DNA of 64,000 nt from NCBI RefSeq assembly GCF_047824785.1, contig NZ_CP181167.1, positions 248,001 to 312,000 of the forward strand, given 5' to 3'. Positions within the stretch are counted from its first letter, which is position 1. Each line of letters opens with the position of its first letter. Under the pieces are notes generated by a model. The model was not told where the DNA came from. It did no database searches and saw only the letters and a list, made by a program, of their open reading frames with translations. A program made the translations under genes and the position numbers. The DNA is from Nitrobacter sp039808345. GTDB taxonomy: Bacteria > Pseudomonadota > Alphaproteobacteria > Rhizobiales > Xanthobacteraceae. Below, in pieces: positions 1 to 8,993 of the stretch.

Positions 1-648
1 ACTGCGTCGTTCGGCAACAGCCGCGACGACGCGGATTGCCTGACGCTGTACTTCTCTGACGAAGCTCTGCGCATCCGCGAGGAGCTGGAAGCCCGGCACC
101 TTGCCCTGATGGATATCGAGGGCATACACCGCAAGCTCGCTTCACATATCGGCAAGTATGATGGCATCTTCGCCAGGCTGAGCGTCGTCTGGCACTGCGT
201 TCTCAACATCAACCGCAGTGTCATCCCGCCCGAGGTGTCGGCCGAAACCGCCGCGGGCGCGGCTGCGTTCCTGCACGACTTTCTGCTGCCCCACGCGGCT
301 GCTTTTTACACATCTGTGCTTGGCCCGTCGTCGGAAGTCGAAGAGTTGCAGGGCGTCGCCAGCTACGTGCTGACCGCCGGGCTCGAAGTCATCACCATGC
401 GCGATTGCCAGCGCGGCATTCACGCCATGCGCTCGTTGGACCGATGGCAGTTTCAGCGGCTGATGGAACGGCTTGAGAGCCTCGGTTGGGTCTCTCAGAT
501 CGACCCGCCAAAGAACTCCAGCGCCCCACGCTGGGTGGTCAATCCACGCGTCCACGATCTTTTCAAGCAACGCGCAGCCGAGGAAACGGCACGCAAGGGC
601 AAGGTCAAGACCGCGTGGCAGGCCCTGTCAGCGATGAAGGAGAAGTGA
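1..648 (+). CDS. DUF3987 family phage protein, C-terminal part
   Basis: The reading frame is open from the first base of the window, so the gene starts upstream and only its last 215 codons are seen. The visible part matches in style the C-terminal, mostly helical region of DUF3987 proteins, which lie in prophage and plasmid replication modules, often joined to a primase or helicase domain. That N-terminal domain would be outside the window, so the role in replication is inference. It is co-directional with the phage genes that follow, but a 300-base gap carrying a long inverted repeat separates it from the next one. No catalytic motif is visible here. Confidence 0.65.
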   Translation, partial: TASFGNSRDDADCLTLYFSDEALRIREELEARHLALMDIEGIHRKLASHIGKYDGIFARLSVVWHCVLNINRSVIPPEVSAETAAGAAAFLHDFLLPHAAAFYTSVLGPSSEVEELQGVASYVLTAGLEVITMRDCQRGIHAMRSLDRWQFQRLMERLESLGWVSQIDPPKNSSAPRWVVNPRVHDLFKQRAAEETARKGKVKTAWQALSAMKEK

Positions 649-680
649 GGATGTCACTACTTGTCGAGACTGGAATCGCC

Positions 681-796
681 AGTCTGTCACCACTTGTCGC
701 TACGCGCATGAACACAAAACGAAAATCTGCTTTCCCCTTCCGTTCGCCACGTTCTGTTCTGTCTCGCGCACGCGTAGCGACAAGTGGTGACAGACT
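681..796. repeat. 26-bp perfect inverted repeat with 64-base loop
   Basis: Bases 681-706 and 771-796 are perfect reverse complements over 26 positions. The core GTCACCACTTGTCG of the left arm also occurs in near-identical direct form (GTCACTACTTGTCG) at about 653-666, just after the DUF3987 stop codon. The whole 649-949 gap holds no convincing gene. It could be a regulator or replication-protein site, a transcription end, or the scar of a small mobile element. No T-run follows the right arm, so a simple terminator is unlikely. Confidence 0.75.
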
Positions 797-949
797 CAGC
801 AACAGCATTGAGGTGGCGCTCTTCGACAGAACCGTGGTTGCGATCGTTCGCCATGCCGGCAGTCATGGCGATCAAGCCGCAATAGCTCGGCGCCAAGGTT
901 GTACCAACGCGCACGATCACGGCGGATACGTACTGGTGGGAGAACAGCG

Positions 950-1498
950 ATGAACGACTGTTCCGATCGGGTCGACAGCAATCGGAAGTTTGCGATGGCC
1001 GGGCCGACCTGGACGCCGAGCCTGGTCGAAGAACGGCTGGCGGAAGCTGCCGCAGTTTTGAGACGTCTGCCCGCGCAAAAGCGGCAGGGCTATTTCAACA
1101 CCTGGCCGGATTATCTTCCCGAGTTCTCCGATCTCGTCGGTCAGGCCCCACGGCAAACATCACTGCCACCACCGTCGCCGTCTGCCATCAGCCGCATGGA
1201 GGAGACGCTCCCCTGGACCATCGGCCTCGATCCGATCGACGGCAGGATCGCGTGGATGCGCGCGCACAATGCACAGTGGAAGGCAATCTGCTGGAAAGTT
1301 GGGCTGCAACGCTCTGCCGCCAACGAGCGCTGGTTCTACGCGCTCTGCATCATCGCCATGAGGCTCAATCGGCAGCCGGTGCCTAAGAACCGCTCGCGGC
1401 GCTATGTCATCGAACGGATGCGGGATGTTTTTGCGGCGGACAAGCGGGGCTGGCATCCCGGAACAGATTCCACCGCGACGGCATTACTTTCAAAATGA
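950..1498 (+). CDS. DUF6362 family phage protein
   Basis: This 182-residue protein has the features of DUF6362, a family of unknown function found in alphaproteobacterial prophages between replication and packaging genes. The centre is Trp-rich (WTIGLD, WMRAHNAQWK) and the C-terminal half is basic and helical, so nucleic-acid binding is possible but not shown. ATG at 950 is preferred over the upstream GTG/ATG options because GGGAGAA lies just upstream. It is followed within 11 bases by the next small gene, suggesting co-transcription. Confidence 0.65.
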   Translation: MNDCSDRVDSNRKFAMAGPTWTPSLVEERLAEAAAVLRRLPAQKRQGYFNTWPDYLPEFSDLVGQAPRQTSLPPPSPSAISRMEETLPWTIGLDPIDGRIAWMRAHNAQWKAICWKVGLQRSAANERWFYALCIIAMRLNRQPVPKNRSRRYVIERMRDVFAADKRGWHPGTDSTATALLSK

Positions 1499-1508
1499 GG
1501 AGATCGAT

Positions 1509-1718
1509 GTGTCGAAGTTTTCTGTTGGTGATCACGTGAGCTGGAATTCTGAGGCTGGTCGGGTGAGTGGCAAGATTGTCAAAGTTCATCATGCGGATTT
1601 TGACTACAAGGGTCACAGGCACCGCGCCTCGAAGGATGACCCGCAGTACGAAATCAAAAGCGACAAGACTGATCACATCGCCGCTCACAAGGAAGCTGCG
1701 ATGACAAAGATCAATTGA
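1509..1718 (+). CDS. DUF2945 (hypervirulence-associated Tudor-like) small protein
   Basis: A 69-residue protein reading VSKFSVGDHVSW, then GKI.KVH and DPQYEIKSDKTDHIAAHK, which is the typical DUF2945/HVA1 Tudor-like barrel pattern. The start is a GTG at 1509, chosen because GAGGAG lies 6 bases upstream; a longer reading from 1404 would overlap the previous gene without a ribosome site. Members of the family are short, widespread and of unknown biochemical role. Its stop overlaps the start of the DUF488 gene (TGATG), so the two are probably translationally coupled. Confidence 0.75.
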   Translation: MSKFSVGDHVSWNSEAGRVSGKIVKVHHADFDYKGHRHRASKDDPQYEIKSDKTDHIAAHKEAAMTKIN

Positions 1719-2260
1719 TGGCAGCACAGTTTACCACCATCGGTCACTCCAACCGCAGTCTCGACGAATTTTTAGACATGCTGCGCGAGGCGCGTGTCGA
1801 TCTGCTGATAGACGTCCGAACATTCCCACGGTCGCGGAGCAATCCCGTCTTCAACATCGATCGGCTGCCAGTTGACCTTGCACAAGTTCAGATCGGATAT
1901 CGGCATTGTCCCGCGCTGGGCGGTCGACGGTCGAAACAGTCCGGCGTTGATGAACAGCTCAACGCGATGTGGCGGGTGCAGAGCTTCCACAACTACGCCG
2001 ACTATGCCTTGAGCGATCAGTTTTGCGCTGCGTTCGATGAACTCGTCAGCCTTGGTCAGAACCAGCGACTTGCCTTGATGTGCGCGGAAGCGGTTTGGTG
2101 GCGGTGTCATCGCAGAATCATCACTGACTATCTTCTTTTGAACGGCCACGCCGTCGATCATCTGATGGTGCCCGGGCATATCGATCACGCCACGCCAACG
2201 CCGGGCGCACAAAGAGCCGATCATGGAAAAGTGCTCTATCCCGCCGACGGACCCGACTGA
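1718..2260 (+). CDS. DUF488 family protein
   Basis: The N-terminus (FTTIGHSNRSLDEFLDML, then LLIDVRTFPRSRSNP) and the C-terminal MCAE.VWWRCHRR are the signature of DUF488, a family of about 120-190 residues with a conserved Cys and Arg cluster and no settled function. Here 180 residues are encoded. ATG at 1718 shares a base with the previous stop codon. DUF488 genes commonly travel in phages and islands; nothing here ties it to a specific substrate. Confidence 0.8.
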   Translation: MAAQFTTIGHSNRSLDEFLDMLREARVDLLIDVRTFPRSRSNPVFNIDRLPVDLAQVQIGYRHCPALGGRRSKQSGVDEQLNAMWRVQSFHNYADYALSDQFCAAFDELVSLGQNQRLALMCAEAVWWRCHRRIITDYLLLNGHAVDHLMVPGHIDHATPTPGAQRADHGKVLYPADGPD

Positions 2261-2473
2261 CGGCGCGGCTCCGCATGAATGCCATCATGGCTGGTAGCAC
2301 TTCGTAGCCACACGAAGAATGTCCGCCGGACAGTTTTCGAACGGACAGAACCGGCTTGTTTGAGGTAGATTCTGGATATGCTCGGGAGATTAGCGCCTGC
2401 GACGGAGATGATCCTCGCAGGCGTTGTAGTTTCCAGCACTGTCAACATCACCTGCACCGTTGAGACCAGCACC

Positions 2474-2818
2474 ATGCCTGTCCGTCCACCCGTCCACCGT
2501 CCAGTCGGACGACGCGAGAAGCGTGAGCGCGACCAGGACTACGCTCGCAACCGCGATCCGGTATCGCGTGCACTCTACCATTCGAAGCGGTGGCGCACGG
2601 AGCGTGCGGCGTTCCTGCACGATCATCCGCTGTGCACCGAATGCCAGCGCCATGATCTGATCCGTCCCGCGAGTGTGGTCGATCACATCGATCCGCATCA
2701 TGGGAACGAGACAGTGTTCTGGGATCGCAACCGCTGGCAGGCGCTGTGCGCGTCGTGCCACGGCCGGAAGACCGCGAGCCATGACGGCGGCTTCGGCAAT
2801 ACGCGGCGCTGCTCATAG
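2474..2818 (+). CDS. HNH endonuclease, phage packaging type
   Basis: The 114-residue protein has a zinc-binding HNH nuclease fold: CTEC, then VVDHIDPHHG with the catalytic His, then a W.ALC.SCH..K block. Small HNH nucleases of this kind sit next to terminase genes in many HK97-type phages and assist DNA packaging (known for HK97 gp74). The start is uncertain: ATG at 2474 gives the usual family length, while ATG at 2378 adds 32 residues and has a GAGGT about 11 bases upstream. The 210 bases before it hold no other gene. Confidence 0.8.
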   Translation: MPVRPPVHRPVGRREKRERDQDYARNRDPVSRALYHSKRWRTERAAFLHDHPLCTECQRHDLIRPASVVDHIDPHHGNETVFWDRNRWQALCASCHGRKTASHDGGFGNTRRCS

Positions 2819-2946
2819 CCCCCGGGGAGGTCAAATCTCTGGAGAGTTCGCTCCCAGGACCGCGCGCCACCAAACACGCATCCGTGGCCAAAATGGAGCA
2901 TGGGGGTGCGACGATAAAATGAACGTTCGAATTGAAGGGATATTGT

Positions 2947-4335
2947 GTGCTCGCGACTGATCTTGGCCCTGTTGATCTCGGTGTTACCGCCCGCCAACTT
3001 GCCGTCGAATACCGCCGTCTCGATGAGCTGGTCCCCTATGCGCGCAACGCCCGCACCCATTCGGACGCGCAGGTGGCCGAGATCGCCGGGTCGATCCGCG
3101 CCTTCGGCTTTACCAACCCGGTGCTGATTGCCGAGGATGGCACCCTGATCGCCGGCCATGGAAGGGTGCTTGCCGCGCGAAAACTCAACATGGAAACCGT
3201 GCCGGCCATCGTGCTGACGGGTCTGTCGGAGACCCAGCGCCGGGCGCTGGTGCTTGCCGACAACCGCATTGCCATCAATGCCGGGTGGGATGAGGAACTG
3301 CTGGCGCTCGAGCTTTCCGATCTGCAGGAGGCAGGCTTTGATCTCGGGCTCACCGGCTTCGGCGACGACGAACTCCAGGACCTGCTCTACGGCCATCGCG
3401 AAGAACAGGGCGGCCTGACCGAGGACGACGCCATTCCTGAAGTGCCGGCAACGCCGGTGACACGGCGCGGCGATCTGTGGCGGCTGGGTGATCACCGGCT
3501 GCTGTGCGGTGATTCCACTGATGGCGCTGATGTGACCCGGCTGATGAACGGCGGGCGCGCTGCGCTGTTTGCCACCGACCCACCTTACCTGGTCGACTAC
3601 GACGGCACCAACCATCCGACGAAGAAGACCGCCTCGGCGCGGGCGAAGAAGATCACCAACAAGGATTGGTCCGAGGACTATATCGAGCAGCCGCACTGGG
3701 ATGATTCCTCACAAGGCCCGCAGTTCTACGAGGCCTTCTGCAGGACGGCGATCGAGCATGCCATTGCCGAGGATGTCGCTTGGTATTGCTGGCACGCCTC
3801 GCGCCGCCAGCGCATGCTGGAAAATGTCTGGGACAAGTTCGACGTGCTGCATCACCAGCAGATCATCTGGGCCAAATCCCGCCCGGTGCTGACGCGCTCG
3901 GTCATGCTGTGGGCGCACGAGCCCTGCCTGTTCGGCTGGGTTCGCGGCAAGAAGCCAAGGATTAATCGCGAGGGGTTCGAAAGCTGGCCGACGACGGTCT
4001 GGAACATCCCGTCCTCGGAAATCGAAACGCGCGAACATCCGACCTCGAAACCGGTGCGGGTGTTCACGCTGCCGATGCAACTGCACACCCATCCCGGCGA
4101 TATCTGTTACGAGCCGTTTTCCGGCTCCGGCTCGCAGCTGATTGCGGGCGAAAAGATCGGCCGCAAGGTCTATGGCCTCGAATTGTCGGAAGCCTTTTGC
4201 GATGTCGTCGTCAAGCGCTGGCAGGAATTCACCGGCAAGCAGGCAACGCTCGAGGGCGACGGCCGCAGCTTTGACGCGATCGCCGCCGAGCGTGTGCTCG
4301 ATGCAGGAGATACGGCCAAGGATGCAGCGGCATGA
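2947..4335 (+). CDS. ParB-like domain fused to DNA (adenine/cytosine-N4) methylase
   Basis: A 462-residue two-domain protein. Residues from about 10 to 110 are a ParB/Srx-type domain (LVPYARNARTHSDAQV, then LIAGHGRVLAARKL). From about 180 on is an amino-methyltransferase with catalytic TDPPY near residue 210 and the SAM-binding FSGSGSQLIAGE near 395, so DPPY precedes FxGxG as in beta-class enzymes. Such phage methylases usually protect phage DNA from host restriction or mark packaging or replication sites. Start GTG at 2947 is chosen for GAAGGGA six bases upstream; TTG at 2932 is the alternative. It overlaps the next gene by ATGA. Confidence 0.85.
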   Translation: MLATDLGPVDLGVTARQLAVEYRRLDELVPYARNARTHSDAQVAEIAGSIRAFGFTNPVLIAEDGTLIAGHGRVLAARKLNMETVPAIVLTGLSETQRRALVLADNRIAINAGWDEELLALELSDLQEAGFDLGLTGFGDDELQDLLYGHREEQGGLTEDDAIPEVPATPVTRRGDLWRLGDHRLLCGDSTDGADVTRLMNGGRAALFATDPPYLVDYDGTNHPTKKTASARAKKITNKDWSEDYIEQPHWDDSSQGPQFYEAFCRTAIEHAIAEDVAWYCWHASRRQRMLENVWDKFDVLHHQQIIWAKSRPVLTRSVMLWAHEPCLFGWVRGKKPRINREGFESWPTTVWNIPSSEIETREHPTSKPVRVFTLPMQLHTHPGDICYEPFSGSGSQLIAGEKIGRKVYGLELSEAFCDVVVKRWQEFTGKQATLEGDGRSFDAIAAERVLDAGDTAKDAAA

Positions 4336-4562
4336 AGCAGTCGCGCACCATGTCGCTGGTGGAATCGCTCACCAATGTCGCCATCGGCTATGGCATCGCC
4401 GTCATCACGCAGATCCTGGTGTTCCCACTGTTCGGGCTTTCCACCACGCTGGCCGAGAACATGGCGATGGGCGCGATTTTCACCGTGGTGTCGATCGCAC
4501 GCAGTTACTGTCTGCGCAGGTTGTTCGAGGCGGTACGCCTTCGCGGTGACGGCACTGGATAA
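4332..4562 (+). CDS. DUF7220 family small membrane protein
   Basis: A 76-residue protein with two hydrophobic segments, about residues 15-35 and 42-60, joined by a short polar turn, and a basic C-terminus (RSYCLRRLFE). This matches the phage family DUF7220, whose members lie between the phage methylase and terminase genes. Its ATG overlaps the methylase stop codon (ATGA), so the two are likely coupled. The role is unknown; a membrane role in superinfection control would be a guess. Confidence 0.7.
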   Translation: MKQSRTMSLVESLTNVAIGYGIAVITQILVFPLFGLSTTLAENMAMGAIFTVVSIARSYCLRRLFEAVRLRGDGTG

Positions 4563-4578
4563 TGCATGGAGTTTTGAC

Positions 4579-5049
4579 ATGGCCGGCCGCAAGCCGCTGC
4601 CAACGCATCTGAAGCTGGTCAAGGGCACGGCCCGTCCGCATCGTTTGAACAAGGCCGAGCCGATACCGGTGGTGGCAGTTCCTGCGCCGCCCGATCATCT
4701 TGATGAGGACGCCCGGAAAAAGTTCTCCGAGATGGCCGAGCTGCTGGCCCGCCATGGCGTGATGACCGAGCTCGATACGCATGCGCTGGCCCGGTACGTG
4801 GTGATCTGGCGACGCTGGCTGGAAGCCGAGCAGGAAGTCAAACGCCGCGGCCATGTGGTGAAGACGGCGAACGACAACATCATCCAGAACCCGTTCCTGG
4901 CGGTTGCCAACAAGTGCCTGGCGCAGATGGCACAGATCGAAAGCGAGTTCGGGCTCACACCCTCCAGCCGCTCGCGCATCCGCATGGCAGAGCCTGCCGA
5001 GACCAGCGACCCCTTCGAGGACTTTTTGACCCGTGGCCGAAAAGCGTAA
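4579..5049 (+). CDS. terS: phage terminase small subunit, P27 family
   Basis: The 156-residue protein begins MAGRKPLPTHLKLVKGTARP, the hallmark N-terminus of the P27 family of small terminase subunits, which recognise phage DNA ends and recruit the large subunit. The middle is helical (HLDEDARKKFSEMAELLARHGV, DTHALARYVVIWRRWLEAE). ATG at 4579 has GGAG upstream; a longer open frame from 4375 overlaps the previous gene and is not used. It overlaps the large subunit gene by 17 bases. Confidence 0.9.
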   Translation: MAGRKPLPTHLKLVKGTARPHRLNKAEPIPVVAVPAPPDHLDEDARKKFSEMAELLARHGVMTELDTHALARYVVIWRRWLEAEQEVKRRGHVVKTANDNIIQNPFLAVANKCLAQMAQIESEFGLTPSSRSRIRMAEPAETSDPFEDFLTRGRKA

Positions 5050-6820
5050 ATCCGGCTCGGTCAGGAAAGCGTCATCCTGCCCGGTCACAGCTTATGCACG
5101 CGGTGTCGTCAGCGGCAGGATCGTCGCCGGTCGCCTGGTGAAGCTGGCCTGCGAGCGGCATCTCGCCGATCTCAAATCCGGCGGCAAGCGCGGCCTGGTA
5201 TGGGATGGCGCTGCGGCGCGGCATGCCATCGACTTCTTCGGCCATCTGCGCCATTCGACCGGCGAATGGGCGGGCGAGCCGTTTGCGCTGCAGGACTGGC
5301 AGCAGTTCGTCGTCGGCTCGCTCTATGGCTGGAAGCGCAAGAATGGTCCTGGTCAGGACAGCCTGCGCCGGTTCCGCACGGCCTATGTCGAGGTGGCGAG
5401 GAAGAACGGCAAGTCGGTGCTGCTGGCAGGCACCGCGCTCTATGCGCTGATCGCCGATGGCGAACCGGGAGCCCATGTCTATTCGGCGGCAACGACCCGC
5501 GATCAGGCAAGGATCGTGTTTGGCGAGGCCGAGCGCATGGTGGCGGCAAGTGCGGCGCTGCAGGCGCGGATTACCAGGACCGTGAACAATCTGGCGGTGC
5601 TGCCCACATCGTCCTGGTTCCGGCCGCTGTCGGCCGACGCCACCAAGATGGACGGGTTGAACATTCACTTTGCCGCCGTCGACGAGGTGCACGAACATCC
5701 AGGCCCCGAGATCATCCAGAAGCTCAACACCGCGACCGGCGCGCGGCGCCAGCCGCTGATCTTCGAGATCACCACGGCCGGTTACGATCGCCATTCGGTC
5801 TGCCGCCAGCATCACGAGTTCTCGGTCAAGGCGCTGGAAGGCACGGTGCCGACGGAGTCTTCAGACAGCTGGTTCGGCTATATCGCCACCATTGATGAGG
5901 GCGACGACTGGACCAACCCAGAAGTCTGGGTGAAGGCCAATCCGAGCCTTGGCGTGACGGTGAAGCTGGATGACCTGAAGCGGCAGATCGACGAGGCTAG
6001 GGAAATGCCGGCGCAGCAGAACGCGATCCGGCGGCTCAGATTGAACGAATGGACCGAGCAGGTCACCCGCTGGCTCGACATGGGCGTCTGGGAGGAAGGC
6101 GGGCTGCCGGCTGCCACTGACTGGCGCATCGTCAAACACGAGTTGGAGGACCTGGAAGGCAAGCTTCTGGGGCGCGAATGCTATGGCGGGCTCGACCTGG
6201 CCCGCGTCAATGATCTCTCGGCCTTCGTGTTGCTGTTCCCGCCGACGCTGGATGTTGACCTTGGGGCGCTGGCCGACAAATGGATCGTGCTCTGCCGGTT
6301 CTGGATCCCCGAAGACGACATCGTGCGCCGGGTACGGCGCGACCGCGTGCCTTATGATGTCTGGCGTGATCAGGGATTTTTGACCGCCACCCCCGGCAAC
6401 GCCACCGACTTCGCCTTCGTCGAGAAGGAAATCCTCGACCTTGCCGGCCGCTACGATCTGCGTGAACTCTCCTACGACCGCACCTTTGCCGGCGAGATTG
6501 TCCAGCATCTGCAGGATGAAGGCCTGAACCTTGTCCAGTTCGGTCAGGGGTTTTTGTCCATGGCGGCACCCACGGCGGAGCTGGAGCGGCTTTCGGTGTC
6601 ACGCTCGCTCTGGCATGGCGGGCATCCGGTGTTGCGCTGGAACGCGTCGAATGTTGCCGTGCGCCATGATCCGGCCGGCAACATCAAGCCCGACAAGGAG
6701 CGCTCGAGCGAACGCATCGACGGCATTGTCGCGATCTGCAACGCGCTTGGTCGGGCGCTGGCCCGTGACGTCAATGCCGGCCGCTCGGTTTATGAGAGTC
6801 GCGGCATCCTGATGCTGTAG
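5033..6820 (+). CDS. terL: phage terminase large subunit
   Basis: This 595-residue protein is the ATP-driven packaging motor and nuclease. A Walker-A-like ARKNGKS is at residues 122-128 and the Walker B acidic pair is in FAAVDEVHEH near 217. The C-terminal nuclease half starts at GGLDLARVNDLSAFV near 388 and continues with LSYDRTFAGEIV. GTG at 5033 is the only plausible start and overlaps the small subunit, as is usual. Length and domain order are normal, so the motor looks intact. Confidence 0.92.
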   Translation: MAEKRKSGSVRKASSCPVTAYARGVVSGRIVAGRLVKLACERHLADLKSGGKRGLVWDGAAARHAIDFFGHLRHSTGEWAGEPFALQDWQQFVVGSLYGWKRKNGPGQDSLRRFRTAYVEVARKNGKSVLLAGTALYALIADGEPGAHVYSAATTRDQARIVFGEAERMVAASAALQARITRTVNNLAVLPTSSWFRPLSADATKMDGLNIHFAAVDEVHEHPGPEIIQKLNTATGARRQPLIFEITTAGYDRHSVCRQHHEFSVKALEGTVPTESSDSWFGYIATIDEGDDWTNPEVWVKANPSLGVTVKLDDLKRQIDEAREMPAQQNAIRRLRLNEWTEQVTRWLDMGVWEEGGLPAATDWRIVKHELEDLEGKLLGRECYGGLDLARVNDLSAFVLLFPPTLDVDLGALADKWIVLCRFWIPEDDIVRRVRRDRVPYDVWRDQGFLTATPGNATDFAFVEKEILDLAGRYDLRELSYDRTFAGEIVQHLQDEGLNLVQFGQGFLSMAAPTAELERLSVSRSLWHGGHPVLRWNASNVAVRHDPAGNIKPDKERSSERIDGIVAICNALGRALARDVNAGRSVYESRGILML

Positions 6821-6847
6821 GCGCAGGCGCGAAAGAAACGGGAAAAA

Positions 6848-8134
6848 ATGGCATTCTGGTCGAACTGGTTCGGCGGTCCCAAATCGCCGGCGGCCTCTCC
6901 GCGCGCGTCCTTCCAGGATACCGGCGGCGGCCTGGTCATTGCGACGAGCCAGCAGTTGGAAGAGGCGCTGCGGTCCGGAGCGGTGACGGCATCGGGAGCC
7001 ACGGTGACGCCCGACAGCGCCATGCGGGTGGCGGCCGTCTATGCCTGCGTGCGCATCATCTCGGGCGCTGTGGCGACGCTGCCCTTGCACATCAAGCGCC
7101 GGGTGGATGAGCGCACCCGGCAGGATGCGTCCGACACGCCGATCTGGAAGGTGCTGCGACGACGGCCGAACCGCTGGCAGACGCCGTCGCAGTTTCGGCG
7201 CATGCTGCAGGCGCATCTGCTTTTGCGCGGCAATGCCTATGCCATGATCGTGCGCTCGCGCGGGACTGTGCAGGAACTGATCCCGCTGCATCCCGATCGC
7301 GTCGAGGTGAAGCAAGACGACGACCTCGGGCTGGAATACATCTACACCCGCCAGGACGGACGGCGCATCCGGCTCCATCAGGACGAAGTGTTCCATCTCG
7401 TGGGCCTGACGCTGGATGGCGTCCATGGCGTGTCGGCAATCTCTTACGCTCGCGAGACCATCGGCCTGTCGCTGGCCATGGAGGATCACGGCGCTTCGAC
7501 CTTCCGCAATGGCGCCCGCGTCAGCGGCGTGTTGAAGCACCCGAACAAGCTCGGCCCGGAAGCCGTCGCCCATCTCAAGGCCGGGCTCGAGGAGTTCCGC
7601 TCCGGCGGCGAGCAGGAGGGAAAGAACCTGATCCTCGAAGAGGGCATGGACTATGCCCGCATCGCCATGACGGCCGAGGATGCGCAGTGGCTGGAGGCCC
7701 GCAAGTTCAGCCGCACCGACATTGCCATGTTCTTCGGGGTGCCGCCGCACATGATCGGCGACACCGAAAAATCCACCAGCTGGGGCACCGGCATCGAGCA
7801 GCAGTCGATCGGCTTTGTCGCCTATACGCTCGAAGACCATCTGACCATGTGGGAAGAGGCGATCAACCGCGACCTGATCGGTGCGAATGACATACTCTAC
7901 GCCCGCTTCAACCGGGCGGCTCTGGTCAAGGGCGACATCAAGGCGCGCTGGGAGGCTTACGTCAAAGGCCTGCAATGGGGCGTCTACAGCCCCAACGAAA
8001 TCCGGGCGCTCGAAGACCAGAACCCGCGCGATGGGGGCGATGTCTTTTATCCGCCGCCCTACACGGCGGGAACGCCGATCACCGACGACAGCGACCACGA
8101 CAGGTCGTCGCTCGAAGAGGACACTGACACATGA
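6848..8134 (+). CDS. phage portal protein, HK97 family
   Basis: The 428-residue protein carries the typical HK97 portal landmarks: AAVYACVRIISGAVATLPL near residues 60-80, NAYAMIVR, and FFGVPPHMIGDTEKSTSW near 300. The portal forms the ring at one head vertex through which DNA enters and to which connectors bind. It lies 27 bases after the terminase gene and ends in an ATGA overlap with the protease gene. The length is full for the family. Confidence 0.92.
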   Translation: MAFWSNWFGGPKSPAASPRASFQDTGGGLVIATSQQLEEALRSGAVTASGATVTPDSAMRVAAVYACVRIISGAVATLPLHIKRRVDERTRQDASDTPIWKVLRRRPNRWQTPSQFRRMLQAHLLLRGNAYAMIVRSRGTVQELIPLHPDRVEVKQDDDLGLEYIYTRQDGRRIRLHQDEVFHLVGLTLDGVHGVSAISYARETIGLSLAMEDHGASTFRNGARVSGVLKHPNKLGPEAVAHLKAGLEEFRSGGEQEGKNLILEEGMDYARIAMTAEDAQWLEARKFSRTDIAMFFGVPPHMIGDTEKSTSWGTGIEQQSIGFVAYTLEDHLTMWEEAINRDLIGANDILYARFNRAALVKGDIKARWEAYVKGLQWGVYSPNEIRALEDQNPRDGGDVFYPPPYTAGTPITDDSDHDRSSLEEDTDT

Positions 8135-8982
8135 GCCTTCGCAAACTGCCCGAGGCGCAGGTCTTTGCGCGTCCGCGCAATTACCAGTGGGACGCACCCT
8201 CCGACGTGCTGACGAAATGGGCCGAGCACCCACTGGCCGCGGTGCCCGATGCAGATGGAGACACCACCATCTCGATATTCGACGTCATCCGCGAGGATTT
8301 TTGGACCGGAAGCGGCGTCACGGCCAACCGCATCTCGGCCGCACTGCGCTCGATCGGGAACAAGGACATCACCGTGCGCATCAACTCGCCGGGCGGCGAC
8401 ATGTTCGAGGGGATCGCGATCTACAATCTCCTGCGGGCCCATCCTGCGAAAGTCACCGTCGAGGTGCTGGGCTGGGCGGCTTCCGCTGCCTCGATCATCG
8501 CCATGGCCGGTGACGACATCCGGATGGGGCTCGGCTCGTTCATGATGGTGCACAATGCCTGGGGTGTGGTGATCGGCAACCGCCATGACATGCGCGAGGC
8601 GGCGGAACTGTTCGACCAGTTCGATGCGGCGCTCGCCGACATCTACCAGGCCCGCACCGGCATGAAGCGCGCCGATATCGAGCAGCTGATGGATGCGGAA
8701 ACCTTCATGACGGCGGCACAGGCTGTCGAACACGGCTTTGCCGATGGCGTCGACGATGCCCAAATCCATGCAGAGACCAATGCGTCCGCGCAGGTCCGCC
8801 CCGAAATCCGCGCCAAGCGCCGCATCGATGCCGCCTTGGCGCAACAGGGCATCTCGCGCACGGAGCGGCGCAAGATGTTTTGCCAGATTGCCGGCATGCA
8901 CGACGCTGCCGAAACCGCCATGCACGACGCTGGCTCCCATGCAGCCGCCATCCAGCGGCTGATCGACACCATCAGATCATAG
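8131..8982 (+). CDS. head maturation protease, ClpP-like
   Basis: A 283-residue S14-type serine protease. VRINSPGGDMFEGIAIYNLL precedes the nucleophile in GWAASAASIIAMAG (about residues 113-126), and the catalytic His is in SFMMVHNAW near 140. It cleaves the capsid scaffold during prohead maturation. ATG overlaps the portal stop codon and the capsid gene follows within 12 bases, the standard HK97 order portal-protease-capsid. All visible active-site parts are present. Confidence 0.9.
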   Translation: MSLRKLPEAQVFARPRNYQWDAPSDVLTKWAEHPLAAVPDADGDTTISIFDVIREDFWTGSGVTANRISAALRSIGNKDITVRINSPGGDMFEGIAIYNLLRAHPAKVTVEVLGWAASAASIIAMAGDDIRMGLGSFMMVHNAWGVVIGNRHDMREAAELFDQFDAALADIYQARTGMKRADIEQLMDAETFMTAAQAVEHGFADGVDDAQIHAETNASAQVRPEIRAKRRIDAALAQQGISRTERRKMFCQIAGMHDAAETAMHDAGSHAAAIQRLIDTIRS

Positions 8983-8993
8983 GAGATCCCATT

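Noticed and set aside
486..953. A 155-codon + strand frame over the inverted repeat gap
   Set aside because: It starts inside the DUF3987 gene and reads through the repeat; composition is unnatural and no ribosome site is seen.
6599..8233. A 544-codon - strand frame opposite the portal gene
   Set aside because: The portal signatures on the + strand are clear; the opposite frame has no motif.
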